NCBI GenBank assembly: GCA_024276655.1
Contig: JAJRWU010000059.1
Span: forward strand, 1-34,231
From: Planctomycetota bacterium
GTDB taxonomy: Bacteria; Planctomycetota; Planctomycetia; Pirellulales; Pirellulaceae
Reading direction: 5' to 3'
Length of the DNA stretch: 34,231 nucleotides
Shown here in pieces: positions 1 through 6,549 of the stretch (the stretch's first letter is position 1; every line of letters starts with the position of its first letter). Position numbers and translations under genes: made by a program. Under the pieces are notes generated by a model that ran no database searches, was not told the origin of the DNA, and saw only the letters and a program-made list of their open reading frames with translations.

Positions 1-1
1 A

Positions 2-133
2 ACGTTCGGCGACTTCCGCGAGGCGATCGAAAAGACTCTGAATAACCTTAACACCACCGATCAAAACGAAATCCATTCCCTCATCACCCGCAACTTCCAA
101 CTCTTCGACGATCAGACATTCCTAGCCGCGTGA
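2..133 (+). CDS. IS630-family transposase, C-terminal fragment (5' end outside window)
   Basis: An open frame runs from the left edge and ends at TGA 131-133, giving the last 43 residues of a protein. It starts TFGDFREAIEKTL and ends NFQLFDDQTFLAA. The tail pattern, an acidic/hydrophobic helix followed by LITRNFQLF, is what I recognise from the C-terminus of IS630/Tc1-mariner-type DDE transposases. The catalytic DDE residues would lie upstream and cannot be checked. Whether the element is intact is unknown. The bases around its stop codon resemble the ends of family D repeats elsewhere in the window. Confidence 0.6.
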   Translation, partial: TFGDFREAIEKTLNNLNTTDQNEIHSLITRNFQLFDDQTFLAA

Positions 134-139
134 AGTATA
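123..139 (+). mobile_element. Putative right terminal sequence of the IS630-like element
   Basis: The 17 bases TAGCCGCGTGAAGTATA contain the transposase stop codon and end in TATA, compatible with the TA target duplication of IS630 elements. They match 16 of 17 bases of the end of the hairpin element at 4779-4883 (reverse strand) and 15 of 17 at 2806-2822. The terminal-repeat role is inferred, because the other IS end lies outside the window. Confidence 0.4.
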
Positions 140-254
140 AGAACGCAACCCTTCGTTCTCGCTCGCGTTCACTCCGCGTGGCACGAATGGAACAGGAGAG
201 AACGGAGGAAACAGAGAAACGTGCGGAATCATTCGGTGTTGGCGCCGGGCAGGA

Positions 255-356
255 TCAATCGGGAAACGCCGTGTTGGAAACGCTGTCCGGCAGTTTCAAA
301 ACATTAAAGTTGATGATCAGTCCCAGCGGAATATCGAGGAGTTTCATGTAGCTTAG
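255..356 (-). pseudogene. GxxExxY protein, C-terminal remnant
   Basis: The reverse strand reads LSYMKLLDIPLGLIINFNV, then LKLPDSVSNTAFPD and a stop. GxxExxY proteins, common in planctomycetes and of unknown function, end with a helix of the form LLxYLKLxxxxxGLLINFNV, so this is probably their 3' end. The frame continues upstream only into repeat A (354-462), which is not GxxExxY sequence. The gene is therefore truncated at the repeat boundary and surely inactive. The family call rests on about 30 residues. Confidence 0.5.
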
Positions 357-462
357 CATCGAGCGGAAAATTAGTGTCGTAGCCATGCTCGCCAGAGCGT
401 GGGATGGTTCACCGCTCACCCACCGTCTGGCGACGATGGCTACACAAATGCGACCGTTATTT
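354..462 (+). repeat. Repeat A, copy 1 (hairpin repeat, right end truncated)
   Basis: Matches 30564-30687 directly and 23696-23820 in reverse. The core is a 25-nt arm at 379-403 (GTAGCCATGCTCGCCAGA then GCGTGGG) facing 419-443, with a 15-nt loop. Two internal dinucleotides (GC in the left arm, CG in the right) do not pair and give two symmetric 2x2 internal loops. The right flank TTATTTAT runs directly into repeat B instead of the TCGAGCGGTGCTTA end seen in the other copies. Confidence 0.85.
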
Positions 463-542
463 ATACCTTCTAACACAACTTGGTAGGTCAGCATCAAACT
501 CCGTGTGTGAAATGCCAAACAGGGGTTATGTTAGGAGCTCTT
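463..542 (-). repeat. Repeat B, copy 1
   Basis: About 80 bp whose reverse complement is nearly identical to 6195-6276. It runs from GAGCTCCTAACATAACCCCT to CAAGTTGTGTTAGAAGGTAT when read on the reverse strand. The repeat shows partial dyad symmetry at its ends (CCTAACA and TGTTAGAAGG). No coding potential is recognised. It abuts the truncated end of repeat A copy 1, so it may mark an insertion or deletion junction. Confidence 0.8.
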
Positions 543-660
543 AGTAATTGCGATTTGTGGATGGGATGAACCGTCTCGACGGCTTTGACTTCGACGATCA
601 AACACTTGTTGACCAAAGATATCAAAACGCAAGGGATACTCGCGTTGGAATTTTTTATAT

Positions 661-679
661 CGCACAATCATATTGTGCG
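661..679. other. 8-bp perfect hairpin in a gene-free AT-richer stretch (543-926)
   Basis: CGCACAAT and ATTGTGCG flank a CAT loop, a perfect palindrome typical of an operator or a small structured RNA. It sits about 250 bp upstream of hpt. Short open frames across 543-806 have no recognisable product and no convincing ribosome binding site, so I see no gene between 543 and 926. Confidence 0.4.
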
Positions 680-926
680 TCATACTGTTTGCGGAGGAAA
701 GCAAAGCATGCCTCGAAATGCCTTTCATGCAGCGGAAACGAGGAAACAAACAAGATTCTCCGTTCCCTCCTGTGAAATCAAGCCAGCGTAACGATGAACG
801 TTCCAATCAAATTCCGTGAACAGCCACCATTTTTCTCTTAAAAGCAAAATCTCCGACCTGCCTTCGCGGCCACGTTGCGGGCCCGCGCCTGAACACTAGA
901 ATAACTACTCATACCCTGTCCCCCAA

Positions 927-1475
927 ATGGTCTTCGAGATTTCCGCAGTGCGAACGTTGATCACCGAGGAAGAAGTCCGCCTGACGGTCGGCCGCATGGC
1001 GAGCGAAATCAACGCCTGTTATGGCCGACGGCCGCTCACCATTGTAGGCGTGCTGACCGGGAGCATCGTGCTGCTGGCCGATTTGATTCGCCTTCTGGAA
1101 ATGCCTTTGCGAGTGGGCGTGGTGCAAGCTAGCAGTTATCAGGGAGTGGAGCGCGGCCTGCTCTCGCTCAACGCCGAATTCATGCCGGAAATCACCGGCC
1201 ATGACGTACTCCTGATCGACGACATTTTCGATACCGGGCACACCCTGGCCGAAGTGATTGCCTGCGTGCGAAAGCTGGCGCCCGCCGGTTTGCGGTCGGC
1301 GGTGCTGTTGCGGAAAACCGGACGCCGGGAAGTCGCGATGCAGCCCGACTTTGTCGGTTTTCAAATACCCGACGAATTCGTGGTCGGATACGGCCTCGAC
1401 TACCACGATGAATTTCGCAACTTGCCGTATATCGCGGCGCTCGAACCGGCTGATCTGGCGAAGCAAAATCCATGA
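927..1475 (+). CDS. hpt: Hypoxanthine phosphoribosyltransferase
   Basis: Purine salvage enzyme that joins hypoxanthine (often also guanine) to PRPP to give IMP or GMP in the cytoplasm. The 182 residues have the family length. The PRPP-binding loop is VLLIDDIFDTGHT at residues 94-106. The first conserved block is VGVLTGSIVLLADL near residue 40, and SSYQG near 69-73 is the mobile-loop region. The C-terminal part has the FVVGYGLDYHDEFRNLPYI signature of HPRTs. ATG at 927 is chosen because family alignment begins just after it; no clear Shine-Dalgarno is seen. The stop codon overlaps the next gene's start by 4 nt (ATGA), which implies translational coupling to a glycosyltransferase. Confidence 0.95.
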   Translation: MVFEISAVRTLITEEEVRLTVGRMASEINACYGRRPLTIVGVLTGSIVLLADLIRLLEMPLRVGVVQASSYQGVERGLLSLNAEFMPEITGHDVLLIDDIFDTGHTLAEVIACVRKLAPAGLRSAVLLRKTGRREVAMQPDFVGFQIPDEFVVGYGLDYHDEFRNLPYIAALEPADLAKQNP

Positions 1476-2641
1476 ACGGTCTGCGGATAGCGTTGATCAC
1501 CCAGAGGTTCTGGCCGCTCGTTGGCGGCGCCGAGAAAGCGATGGAGCGTCTGGCGGTTGCTCTGCACGAGTTGGGCTGCCGGCCGAGAATCGTGACCGCG
1601 CACTGGGAGCACCGCTGGCCGCGTGAAATAGCACACTGCGAGATTCCCGTCGCTCGGCTGCCGCATCCTTTCGGACAGCGTTGGGGCGCGGTGCGTTATA
1701 TGTTGACGCTGGGTCGTTGGCTGAGAGCCCATCGCGACGAAATCGATATTGTGTATGTTTCCCGGCTTCGCAACGACGCCTACGCGTCGCTGGCGGCGCT
1801 CGGCGGCGCACCGATTCCGGTTGTCTTGCGGGCCGAAGGCGTTGGCGAAACCGGAGACCTCCACTGGCAACAACAGGCGACGTTTGGCCAGCGCATTGGC
1901 CGCCGCTGCTGGACCGCCGACGCCATCGTCGCGCCCAGCCGCACCGTCGAAGACGCGCTGCTAGACGCCGGCTGCCCGCCACAGCGCCTGCAACTGATTC
2001 GAAATGGAGTCAGCGCGGCGCCTTCGCGAACTGCCCAGCGCCGCACCACAGCGCGGAAATCGTTAGCGGAATGCCGGCCCGCATTTGCCCTGAAAGAGCA
2101 CACGCCGCTGGCCGTATTTGTCGGACCGCTGCACTACTCCAAGGGGTTGGGCGACTTGGTGGAGGCTTGGGGGCCGATTGTGGCGCAGTGGCCCAATGCA
2201 CGGCTGTGGCTGGTGGGCGATGGTCCGCACCGCCGAGAACTGAAAGAGTTTATTGAACTGCAGGGCCTAGACCATCGTATCTTTTTGGCGGGAGCTTTTG
2301 ACGATGTTGAAGAGATCCTCCAAGCCGCCGACCTGTTTGTGCAGCCAGCACATGCGGACGGAATTTCGTTGGCGTTGCTGGAAGCCATGGCCGCGGGTTT
2401 GCCGGTCGTGGCGAGCGATACTCCCGGGAATCGAGAAGTCGTGGGTGACGCGTGCGGAATATTGGCGCCGCCCCGCGACGCCGCCGCTTTGTCGAAAGCG
2501 ATTGCCAAGTCGCTGGCAAACCCCGATCTGCGAGACGAGCTTTCTAAAACCGCCCGGCAAAAGGTGGAAACCGATTTTTCCTTGTCCCGCTCAGCGGCCC
2601 GGCACTTGGAGCTTTTTGAAACGCTGGTTCGCAACAAATAA
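1472..2641 (+). CDS. Glycosyltransferase family 4 (GT-B fold)
   Basis: 389 residues with two Rossmann-like halves. The N-terminal acceptor half begins RIALITQRFWPLVGGAEKAM, with the GGAEK loop typical of GT4 enzymes. The C-terminal donor half has AVFVGPLHYSKGLGDLVEA and then ADLFVQPAHADGISLALLEAMAAGLPVVASD. The usual EX7E motif of the sugar-nucleotide site is present as D-GISLALL-E, with Asp at the first position. Transfers a sugar from a nucleotide sugar to an unknown acceptor, probably in cell-surface polysaccharide or glycolipid synthesis. It overlaps hpt by 4 nt. The 3' side is open repeat-rich DNA, so the operon probably ends here. Substrate cannot be read from sequence. Confidence 0.88.
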   Translation: MNGLRIALITQRFWPLVGGAEKAMERLAVALHELGCRPRIVTAHWEHRWPREIAHCEIPVARLPHPFGQRWGAVRYMLTLGRWLRAHRDEIDIVYVSRLRNDAYASLAALGGAPIPVVLRAEGVGETGDLHWQQQATFGQRIGRRCWTADAIVAPSRTVEDALLDAGCPPQRLQLIRNGVSAAPSRTAQRRTTARKSLAECRPAFALKEHTPLAVFVGPLHYSKGLGDLVEAWGPIVAQWPNARLWLVGDGPHRRELKEFIELQGLDHRIFLAGAFDDVEEILQAADLFVQPAHADGISLALLEAMAAGLPVVASDTPGNREVVGDACGILAPPRDAAALSKAIAKSLANPDLRDELSKTARQKVETDFSLSRSAARHLELFETLVRNK

Positions 2642-2671
2642 GCTGATTAGCCAACAACCAAAGAAAGATGG

Positions 2672-2822
2672 TATACCGCTCGCGGTGGAAAATGTCGCAT
2701 TCTTCGTTTAACGGCAAGCCGAAGGCGACTGCGTTTTATGTCCACACATTCGAGCAATACCGAAAAACGCAGTCGCCTTCGGCTTGCCGTTAAACGAGCT
2801 ATTGTTAGCCGTGTGAGGTATA
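2672..2822 (+). mobile_element. Hairpin element D1, MITE-like
   Basis: A perfect 33-bp inverted repeat (2705-2737 against 2764-2796, starting CGTTTAACGGCAAGCCGAAG) with a 26-nt loop sits inside a 151-bp unit. The unit's ends form an imperfect terminal inverted repeat. The left end is TATACCGCTCGCGGT (2672-2686). The right end, read inward, is TATACCTCACACGGC, which matches 11 of 15 positions. Both ends carry TATA, compatible with TA target duplication. The right end resembles the DNA at the IS630 transposase stop (123-139). No protein is encoded. Confidence 0.7.
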
Positions 2823-2927
2823 ACACAGATACCACGGATAACACAGCGTAAGCAATTGGAAAGTGAGAAGAAAATGCGTTGTGAACGGGCTATTGCACGG
2901 TTCGAATCCGCGGAGAAGAGTGAGCCA

Positions 2928-2970
2928 AAACTTCATGGATGGAACCCTGTTGTTTATCCATAAGTTTTGT
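2928..2970. other. Imperfect hairpin next to repeat C
   Basis: AAAACTTCATGGAT (2928-2941) pairs with ATCCATAAGTTTT (2957-2970) with one mismatch and a 15-nt loop. It lies between element D1 and repeat C1 in non-coding DNA. Nearby ATCCGTGG-type words (about 2833 in reverse, 3233-3262 forward) bracket repeat C1. There is no T-run after the stem, so it is not an obvious terminator. Confidence 0.4.
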
Positions 2971-2974
2971 TGAC

Positions 2975-3196
2975 GCCGGGTCCGAAGGTCATCCCAGCGG
3001 CGGCGTTCGTCTGGAAATCTATCCCGGAGGGATTCAAGCCATTAGCCGGTGGTCGCGCGCAGCGAACACCACCGGAGGAACTGCATCCTGGCATCCCGCC
3101 GGGATGCGGGAGTTATTGTGCGGTCGATACCGGCGGTGGCGCTGCGCTGACCGCCGGCTAATGGCTGTCAAGCCTCCGGCTTGTAACGAACCCTTG
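2975..3196 (+). repeat. Repeat C, copy 1 (multi-hairpin, ~220 bp)
   Basis: Reverse complement of 6303-6535 with high similarity throughout. It contains nested dyads. The outer arms are 3026-3054 (GGAGGGATTCAAGCCATTAG then CCGGTGGTC) and 3149-3177. Inner hairpins are CCGGTGGT/ACCACCGG, GCATCCCGCCGGGATGC and CCGGCGGT/ACCGCCGG. Open frames crossing it are by-products of the repeat and not genes. Confidence 0.85.
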
Positions 3197-3508
3197 CCCG
3201 GAGGGATGGAACCCAACGCTCGACGATCAAAATCCGTGGAATCGGTGCTATCCGTGGTTATAAAGGTAGCCAACTGAAAGCATGAACCACGGTTTACGCC
3301 GAAGAACCCGAAAAAAACAAGTTTTTACGAACTTGCGTTACAGAGAACTCCGCCCATCGCTGATCGCAAATTTGATTGCGGTCAACGGCCGCGCTGTGCG
3401 CTCGGTGTGCTCTGTGGTAAAAACGTCTTTTAGTCGGCCGCTTCGTCGGGCGGTGTCGTTGGTCGACTGCAATGTCGTGTTTTTCCTGTCTGGGTGAGCG
3501 GAGTCGCC
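3197..3508. other. Gene-free stretch
   Basis: Holds short low-GC words such as ATCCGTGG near 3233-3262, and a run AAAAAAACAAGTTTTTACG near 3311. No open frame here looks real. The final ~10 bases carry the likely ribosome binding site (GGAG, 3500-3503) of the downstream glycosyltransferase. Confidence 0.5.
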
Positions 3509-4615
3509 GTGAGCATACGCGTACTGGAAATCATTCCCACGTTGGTCCGGGGCGGCGCTGAAAAACAGCTCTCACTTCTAGCCACCGGTCTGCCGCGAGA
3601 CGCCTTCGATGTACACGTATGTACGCTCACCTCTTCCGGACCTCTGGAAGAACCGTTGCTTGCTGGCCAGATTCCGCTGACGCATATCGACAAATCGTGG
3701 AAGGTCGACCCCGCCGCCTATTGGAGGTTGCGCTCCCATATCGCGAAATTGAAACCCGATATCGTGCATACCTGGATTTTCGCCGCCAACGCCTACGGGC
3801 GGCAAGCCGCGTTTTCCGCTGGCGTTCCGGTCGTGATTGCCGGAGAACGCTGCGTCGATCATTGGAAGGCAGGCCATGAGTTCATGATTGATCGGCATTT
3901 GGCCCGCCGCACCACGCGTATCGCGACCAACAGCCGGGGCGTGCAAGATTTTTACGTCGAACATGGGCTGCCTGCCGAGAAGTTCGTCGTGATTCCCAAC
4001 GGGCAACCGGCGGCGGCGGCGCCAAATCCTTGTTCGCGGGAAGAATTGCTCCATGAATTGGGATTGCCTAGCGATGTGCATTTGGTGGGCGCGGTGGGTC
4101 GGCTCTGGCCACAAAAACGGATCAAGGATTTGATCTGGGCGGCGGAGTTGCTCAACGTGGTGCGAGAAGATTCGCACGTGCGGATAGTTGGCGACGGGCC
4201 GCAGCGTTGGCGTTTGGAGCGGGATTGTCGGCAGGTGCATCGGGGCGGGTTCGTGCATTTTCTCGGCGAGCGGCGCGACGTGCCGCGACTCATGCAACAC
4301 TTCGACTGCCTCTGGCTGGGCAGCGGCTATGAAGGCCAATCGAACGCCATCATGGAAGCCATGGCGGCGGGCGTTCCGGTCGTCGCGACTGACATCCCCG
4401 GCAACCGGGAGCTTGTCATTCCGGGCGAAACGGGATACTTGGTCAACGTCGGCGACCGCGCCGGGTTCGCCCGCTGGGCAAACGCCTTGTTTCAAGACAA
4501 AGATCTGGCCCGGCGTTTTTCCGCGGCCGCTCGCGAGCGCATCGGTAAAGAATTCTCCGTCGCGAAGATGGTCGAGCGGCATGTGGCGCTGTATCGGGAA
4601 TTATCCGGGAAATAA
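3509..4615 (+). CDS. Glycosyltransferase family 4 (second)
   Basis: Starting at GTG 3509 gives MSIRVLEIIPTLVRGGAEKQ. This start has GGAG five bases upstream and matches the normal family N-terminus. GTG 3494 would add five residues without a binding site. The 368-residue protein has the GGAEKQ acceptor-side loop, a donor half starting near VHLVGAVGRLWPQKRIKDLI, and a canonical EX7E motif in YEGQSNAIMEAMAAGVPVVA. It resembles sugar transferases of polysaccharide or lipid-linked oligosaccharide synthesis. It is flanked by repeats on the left and a terminator-like palindrome (4636-4668) on the right, so it is probably monocistronic. Donor and acceptor are unknown. Confidence 0.88.
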   Translation: MSIRVLEIIPTLVRGGAEKQLSLLATGLPRDAFDVHVCTLTSSGPLEEPLLAGQIPLTHIDKSWKVDPAAYWRLRSHIAKLKPDIVHTWIFAANAYGRQAAFSAGVPVVIAGERCVDHWKAGHEFMIDRHLARRTTRIATNSRGVQDFYVEHGLPAEKFVVIPNGQPAAAAPNPCSREELLHELGLPSDVHLVGAVGRLWPQKRIKDLIWAAELLNVVREDSHVRIVGDGPQRWRLERDCRQVHRGGFVHFLGERRDVPRLMQHFDCLWLGSGYEGQSNAIMEAMAAGVPVVATDIPGNRELVIPGETGYLVNVGDRAGFARWANALFQDKDLARRFSAAARERIGKEFSVAKMVERHVALYRELSGK

Positions 4616-4635
4616 ACGCAGCGGCCTCCCTATTT

Positions 4636-4668
4636 AGAAGCCCGGCTTTTTGAAAAAGCCGGGCTTCT
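4636..4668 (+). terminator. Palindrome G1, intrinsic-terminator shape
   Basis: AGAAGCCCGGCTTTTT (4636-4651), one G, then the exact reverse complement (4653-4668). It lies 20 bp after the glycosyltransferase stop. The GC core AGCCCGG is flanked by A and T tracts on both sides, so it could work in either direction. Same variant as 14860-14892. Confidence 0.65.
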
Positions 4669-4778
4669 CCAACGACGCTCCGGCGGGCGATTCCCGACTT
4701 GCCGCAGCGCTCGATTGTCAGTTGGCGGCTGTCGGTTTAGGATAGTGCGCTATCCAGCCAAGAAGGCGTGGCGCCATT

Positions 4779-4883
4779 TATACTTCACACGGCTAACAAT
4801 GGCTCGTTTAACGGCAAGCCGAAGGCGGCTGCGTTTGGCGGCAAGGTCGAAAAACGCAGCCGCCTTCGGCTTGCCGTTAAACG
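4779..4883 (-). mobile_element. Hairpin element D2, MITE-like (one end missing)
   Basis: A perfect 32-bp inverted repeat (4805-4836 against 4852-4883) with a 15-nt loop. The outer end is TATACTTCACACGGCTA at 4779-4795, which matches the reverse complement of the IS630 end in 16 of 17 bases. Compared with D1, the stem differs by a compensated change: GGCGGCTGC pairs with GCAGCCGCC, where D1 has GGCGACTGC and GCAGTCGCC. The far end is lost. After 4883 the sequence turns into GAAAAAGCCGGCCTTCT, half of a G-type palindrome. An open frame running through the hairpin into hisE is accidental. Confidence 0.65.
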
Positions 4884-4947
4884 AAAAAGTTTGAAAAAGC
4901 CGGCCTTCTGGTTCGAGATATCGTTGCTGTTCAAACAACCTCCAGGA

Positions 4948-5301
4948 ATGAACGACGTGAGCCACGATTCCAACGTTTTGGCCCAACTGATGGCCATCAT
5001 CGAAGACCGCAAGGCGAACCCTCCGCCCAAGTCGTACACCACCAAGTTGCTGGCGGGCGGCGTGGAGGCGATTGGCGCCAAAATTTTGGAAGAGGCGGGA
5101 GAAGTTGTTGAGGCTGCGGGAGAGGCCGGCGAAGCAGGCCGAACCCACCTGATTTACGAAGCCGGCGATGTGCTTTACCACCTGCTAGTGCTGCTCGCGC
5201 ATCGCGAGGTATCGTTGGGCGAAGTGGAAACGGAACTGGCGCGGCGATTCGGCGTTTCCGGCATCACCGAAAAGGAATCTCGCCAGCAGACGAAAGGCTG
5301 A
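4948..5301 (+). CDS. hisE: Phosphoribosyl-ATP pyrophosphatase
   Basis: Second step of histidine synthesis: hydrolyses PR-ATP to PR-AMP and pyrophosphate. The 117 residues fit a stand-alone HisE of the MazG-like all-alpha NTP-PPase fold. The metal-binding EEAGEVVEAA motif is followed by YEAGDVLYHLLVLL, whose EAGD supplies further acidic ligands. The frame is open upstream to 4768, through repeat D2. I place the start at ATG 4948, because homology begins only after it. AGGA at 4944-4947 would suit GTG 4957 (spacing 9) even better, removing three residues. Six bases separate it from hisG, so the two form an operon that covers the first two pathway steps. Confidence 0.93.
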   Translation: MNDVSHDSNVLAQLMAIIEDRKANPPPKSYTTKLLAGGVEAIGAKILEEAGEVVEAAGEAGEAGRTHLIYEAGDVLYHLLVLLAHREVSLGEVETELARRFGVSGITEKESRQQTKG

Positions 5302-5307
5302 ACCTGC

Positions 5308-6159
5308 ATGAGCAATCTTAGAATCGGAATTCCCAGCAAGGGGCGGTTGTCGGAATTGGCGGCCGACCTATTGAAACAGGCCGGTTTGAGTTTTCGGCGG
5401 CAGAATCGGGGGCTGTTCGCCCGCGTGCGCGAAATGCCGATCGATATTACTTTTTTGCGCACCGACGACATCCCCTTGCTGTGCGCCGAAGGCGCGATCG
5501 ATTTGGGAATCACCGGCGGAGACTTAGTGGCCGAAAGCGGCGCCGAACTCATTGAGCGGCTGCCGCTGGGCGTTGGCAAATGCCGGCTTGCGTTATGTGT
5601 TCCCGACGACGCGCACTTCGAATCGGCTTCCGCTTTGGACGGCAAACGAATCGCGACCAGCTTTCCGGAAGTGACCAAAAAATATTTGGCCCAGCACGGC
5701 GCTGCAGCCCATTTGGTCTCGATTTCCGGTTCGGTGGAAGTCATGATCGCGCTCGGAGTGGCCGACGCAATTGTCGACTTGGTCGAAACGGGCAGCACGC
5801 TGGCGGCCAACCGGCTGAAGATCATGGCGGAAATCGGTTCGTACGAAACGCTGCTGGTCCAGAATAAAGCCTGTCGGCGGCGGGAGCTTGCCGACCGCGT
5901 CGTGCGGCGGGTGGAGGGCGTCGTGATTGCTCGCGGCTACTCGCTTTTGGAATACAACGTGCCGCGTGAAAAATTGGCCGCCGCCGAGGAAGTCACTCCC
6001 GGTTTCGACTCGCCAACGGTCAACCCCTTGGAAGACCCAGCCTGGTGTTCGGTGCGCGTGATGGTCAAACGCGGCGCCGTGCTGGACGTCATGGAGCAAT
6101 TGGAAGCACTGGGCGCCTCCGCCATTCTGGAAACGCAAATCACGAATTGCCGGCTGTGA
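5308..6159 (+). CDS. hisG: ATP phosphoribosyltransferase (long form)
   Basis: Commits ATP and PRPP to histidine synthesis, forming PR-ATP. At 283 residues it is the long form: two periplasmic-binding-protein-like catalytic lobes followed by a C-terminal ACT-like regulatory domain, so it should be histidine-inhibited and independent of HisZ. Seen motifs: IGIPSKGRLSE at the N-terminus, FLRTDDIPLLCAEGAIDLGITG, the PRPP-binding IVDLVETGSTLAANRL, and the C-terminal VRVMVKRGAVLDVMEQLEALGASAILETQI. The ATG is six bases after hisE. Other his genes are not in the window. Confidence 0.96.
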   Translation: MSNLRIGIPSKGRLSELAADLLKQAGLSFRRQNRGLFARVREMPIDITFLRTDDIPLLCAEGAIDLGITGGDLVAESGAELIERLPLGVGKCRLALCVPDDAHFESASALDGKRIATSFPEVTKKYLAQHGAAAHLVSISGSVEVMIALGVADAIVDLVETGSTLAANRLKIMAEIGSYETLLVQNKACRRRELADRVVRRVEGVVIARGYSLLEYNVPREKLAAAEEVTPGFDSPTVNPLEDPAWCSVRVMVKRGAVLDVMEQLEALGASAILETQITNCRL

Positions 6160-6194
6160 AACCGAGCGGCGCGGGCGGTGTTGGAGTTCGGCCT

Positions 6195-6276
6195 TTAGAG
6201 CTCCTAACATAACCCCTGTTTGGCGTTTCAAACACGGAGTTTGATGCTGACCTCCCAAGTTGTGTTAGAAGGTATT
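6195..6276 (+). repeat. Repeat B, copy 2
   Basis: Inverted copy of 463-542, with a handful of base differences, placed 35 bp after hisG. It runs from TAGAGCTCCTAACATAACCC to GTTGTGTTAGAAGGTATT. It is followed after about 25 bp by repeat C copy 2. Confidence 0.8.
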
Positions 6277-6302
6277 AGGCTGTTTTTTCGGCAGCACGCT
6301 GA

Positions 6303-6535
6303 AGCAAGAGTTCGTTACAAGCCGGAGGCTTGGCAGCCATGAGCCGGCGGTCAGCGCAGCGCCACCGCCGGCATCAGCCGTGCAATCACTCCCGCATCCC
6401 GCCGGGATGCGGTATTTTAGCGCCTCGATCCTCCGGTGGTGTTCGCTCCGCTCGACCACCGGCTAATGGCTTGAATCCCTCCGGGATAAGCCTCCAGACG
6501 AACGCCGCCGCTTGGATGCCCTTCAGACCCGGCGC
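6303..6535 (-). repeat. Repeat C, copy 2
   Basis: Inverted copy of 2975-3196, with the same three inner hairpins including GCATCCCGCCGGGATGC and the same outer arms. A ~12-base tract between the first and second hairpins differs between the copies. It ends about 15 bp from the stop of the DUF1559 gene, so it forms that gene's 3' flank and might be part of its transcript end. Confidence 0.85.
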
Positions 6536-6549
6536 CAAAAAACCAGGGT

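Noticed and set aside
585-791. 68-codon frame upstream of hpt
   Set aside because: No recognisable family, several competing frames on both strands, and the region is AT-richer debris next to repeats.
2895-2914. tRNA-like T-arm (CACGG-TTCGAAT-CCGCG)
   Set aside because: Four of five stem pairs and a perfect loop, but no acceptor, D or anticodon arms can be built around it and no CCA or 3' strand follows. Best seen as chance or a tiny remnant.
2939-3277. 112-codon frame on the plus strand
   Set aside because: Lies across repeat C1 and is generated by its GC-rich hairpins; the inverted copy at 6303-6535 produces similar false frames.
3578-4582. 334-codon antisense frame inside the second glycosyltransferase
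   Set aside because: Shadow of a GC-rich gene; the protein has no domain pattern and the plus-strand enzyme has clear GT4 motifs.
4768-4947. 60-residue N-terminal extension of HisE
   Set aside because: It is translated hairpin element D2 (FNGKPKAAAFGGKVEKRSRL); HisE homology begins only after 4948.
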